From Lysobacterales bacterium (GTDB lineage: Bacteria; Pseudomonadota; Gammaproteobacteria; Xanthomonadales; SZUA-36), in the NCBI GenBank assembly GCA_029287515.1, contig JARFQZ010000343.1, positions 1 to 8,275 of the forward strand: DNA of 8,275 nucleotides, given 5' to 3'. Below are positions 6,915-8,275 of the stretch, piece by piece. Every line of letters begins with the position of its first letter. Position 1 is the stretch's first letter. Position numbers and translations under genes: made by a program. Below the pieces are notes generated by a model. That model saw nothing but the letters and a program-made list of their open reading frames with translations. It searched no databases and was not told the DNA's origin.

Positions 6915-7266
6915 AGACCGGATTCACCTGCACGTCTACGGCATCCGCAACTGCGACACTTGCCGGTCGACGCTGAAGTATCTGGAAACGCGAAACGTGC
7001 CGTACACCTTCCATGACTTTCGCAAGGAAGGGCTATCCAGGGAAACCCTGGCCGGCTGGCTTGCATCTGCGCACCGCGATTACCTGGTCAACCGGCGCAG
7101 TACCACCTGGCGCCAGCTTTCAGATGAAGAAAAAAAGGCTGCGGCAACGGATCCCGGGGCCCTGTTGCTGGAACACGTGACATTGATCAAACGCCCCGTG
7201 ATAACAGATGGCCAGACGATCCTGGACGTTGGATTCTCTGCGGAAAGCCTGGACGATTATATCTGA
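6904..7266 (+). CDS. yffB: YffB-like ArsC/Spx-family thioredoxin-fold protein
   Basis: A 120-residue protein of the ArsC/Spx/YffB family; its physiological role is not established. Seen: the N-terminal strand and loop VYGIRNCDTC (11-20) with C17 at the ArsC active-site position, the YffB-type stretch RRSTTWRQL (64-72), and the KRPVI strand (96-100) with R97 matching the second ArsC active-site arginine. The third ArsC arginine (R107 in E. coli plasmid ArsC) is replaced in the segment ILDVGFSAES, as in E. coli YffB, so arsenate reduction is doubtful. Unlike E. coli YffB (CDTI), it has a CXXC pair (C17, C20). The start at ATG 6904 overlaps dapD by 11 bases and aligns with the family. An in-frame upstream ATG at 6859 would add 15 residues deep inside dapD. 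No strong Shine-Dalgarno is visible, so translation may be coupled to dapD. In E. coli yffB also directly precedes dapE. Confidence 0.88.
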   Translation: MLSEDRIHLHVYGIRNCDTCRSTLKYLETRNVPYTFHDFRKEGLSRETLAGWLASAHRDYLVNRRSTTWRQLSDEEKKAAATDPGALLLEHVTLIKRPVITDGQTILDVGFSAESLDDYI

Positions 7267-7268
7267 AC

Positions 7269-8275
7269 ATGTCAAAAGTACTCGAACTGACCCGGGAACT
7301 GACCGCGCGGCCTTCCATTACACCGGATGACGCGGGTTGTCAGCGGCTGATCGCTGAGCGGCTGTTGCCGCTGGGTTTCAATGTCGAGTGGTTCCTGTGT
7401 GGTGATGTAAGCAACGTGCTGTTCACGCGCGGCCGGGGATCGCCTTCGCTCTGGTTCCTGGGGCATACCGACGTGGTGCCGCCTGGGCCCGAAGAACTTT
7501 GGACCTTTCTCCCCTTCCACCCCGACGAAAAAGACGGCGAACTTTACGGCCGCGGTGTGGCAGACATGAAAGGCGCCGTTGCCGCCATGGTCGTCGCGCT
7601 GGAAACGTTCGCCGTGCAGCACCCTGGCCATGAGGGCCAGCTTGGCCTGTTGCTGACCAGCGACGAGGAAGGCGCGGCTATCGATGGCGTGGTGCGCGTC
7701 GCCGCGGAACTGGAAAGGCGCGGGCTAATACCCGATTACTGCCTGGTGGGCGAGCCTTCCAGCCAGGAAACCCTGGGAGACACGGTAAGGGTGGGACGCC
7801 GGGGCTCAATTTACGTGCGGCTGCGAATCAACGGCGTGCAGGGCCACACCGCGTTTCCCGAGAACCTCGAAAATCCGGTGCATCAGATGGCGCCCTTCCT
7901 GAAAGACCTGGTAGAGCAGCATTGGGACACCGGGGACGAAGACTTTCCAGCCAGCCACTGCCAGGTCTCCTGGGTAAAGGCCGGAACCGGCGCCGGCAAC
8001 GTAACCCCGGCAAACGTGGACCTGCTGGCCAATTTCAGAAACGGGCCAAAATCCCCGGCCAAAGCCATCCGGGCCCGGTTCGAGAAACTCCTGCGCAACC
8101 ACGGCATCGAAGACTACGATATCCGCTGGGAAATCATGGGCGAACCCTTCCGTAGCCCCGCCGGCAAGCTCCGCCAGGCCGTCACCGGGGCTGTAAAGGA
8201 AGTCCTGCACCAAACCCCCGACCTGAACACAGGTGGCGGCACATCCGATGGCCGCTACATTGCCCCTCTCGGCAC
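7269..8275 (+). CDS. dapE: Succinyl-diaminopimelate desuccinylase (C-terminus beyond the right edge)
   Basis: Zinc-dependent amidohydrolase of the M20 family that cleaves N-succinyl-LL-2,6-diaminopimelate to succinate and LL-diaminopimelate, two steps after DapD in the same pathway. 335 residues are present; E. coli DapE has 375, so about 40 are missing. Seen: RPSITPDDAGCQ (14-25); metal ligands H66 and catalytic D68 (GHTDVVPPG), D99 (YGRGVADMKG), catalytic base E133 with ligand E134 (TSDEEG), and E162 (VGEPSS). The dimerisation (lid) domain spans about 178-292, with GVQGHTAFPENLENPVH and the AGTGAGNVTPA segment. NTGGGTSDGRYIAP (321-334) is the conserved substrate-binding part. The last zinc-binding histidine (H349 in Haemophilus DapE) lies past the edge. 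The start ATG 7269 lies 2 bases after the yffB stop and gives the expected N-terminus. No frame break is visible. Confidence 0.96.
   Translation, partial: MSKVLELTRELTARPSITPDDAGCQRLIAERLLPLGFNVEWFLCGDVSNVLFTRGRGSPSLWFLGHTDVVPPGPEELWTFLPFHPDEKDGELYGRGVADMKGAVAAMVVALETFAVQHPGHEGQLGLLLTSDEEGAAIDGVVRVAAELERRGLIPDYCLVGEPSSQETLGDTVRVGRRGSIYVRLRINGVQGHTAFPENLENPVHQMAPFLKDLVEQHWDTGDEDFPASHCQVSWVKAGTGAGNVTPANVDLLANFRNGPKSPAKAIRARFEKLLRNHGIEDYDIRWEIMGEPFRSPAGKLRQAVTGAVKEVLHQTPDLNTGGGTSDGRYIAPLG

Noticed and set aside
6904..7266. Annotation of this gene as arsenate reductase arsC
   Set aside because: The third active-site arginine is missing and the closest pattern is YffB. There are no arsenic-resistance genes nearby.

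Overview
The window looks like a piece of a GC-rich proteobacterial chromosome, most likely a gammaproteobacterium. Two things point there: the protein sequences closely resemble E. coli Map, GlnD, DapD, YffB and DapE, and map, glnD and dapD are in the same order as in E. coli. The species cannot be named from the sequence. There are no RNA genes, mobile elements, CRISPR arrays or long repeats. Coding density is very high, with one intergenic gap of 174 bases.

Left part (1-2446, minus strand): a two-gene RND-type efflux operon. A periplasmic adaptor (membrane fusion protein, 410 aa) is followed, with an ATGA overlap, by the inner-membrane RND permease. Only the first 405 residues of the permease lie in the window; it runs off the left edge inside the transmembrane helix that carries the Asp-Asp proton-relay pair. 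No outer-membrane channel gene or regulator is visible.

Middle (2447-2620): a divergent intergenic region. It holds a good sigma70-like promoter for the efflux operon, a weaker candidate promoter for the rightward operon, a 13-base perfect inverted repeat overlapping the latter, and a small GC-rich hairpin in the efflux leader.

Right part (2621-8275, plus strand): a tightly packed, probably co-transcribed housekeeping operon, map-glnD-dapD-yffB-dapE. Successive genes overlap by 4, 1 and 11 bases, or are separated by 2. Map removes initiator methionines. GlnD senses glutamine and modifies PII proteins. DapD and DapE are two steps of the succinylase branch of lysine and meso-diaminopimelate synthesis. 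YffB is a small ArsC/Spx-like thioredoxin-fold protein of uncertain function that sits between them. dapE is cut by the right edge about 40 residues before its expected end.

I looked for an undescribed system and do not see one. The most interesting points are the CXXC-bearing YffB inside the dap operon, the unification of map-glnD-dapD with yffB-dapE (two separate loci in E. coli), and the small candidate regulatory elements in the divergent region.
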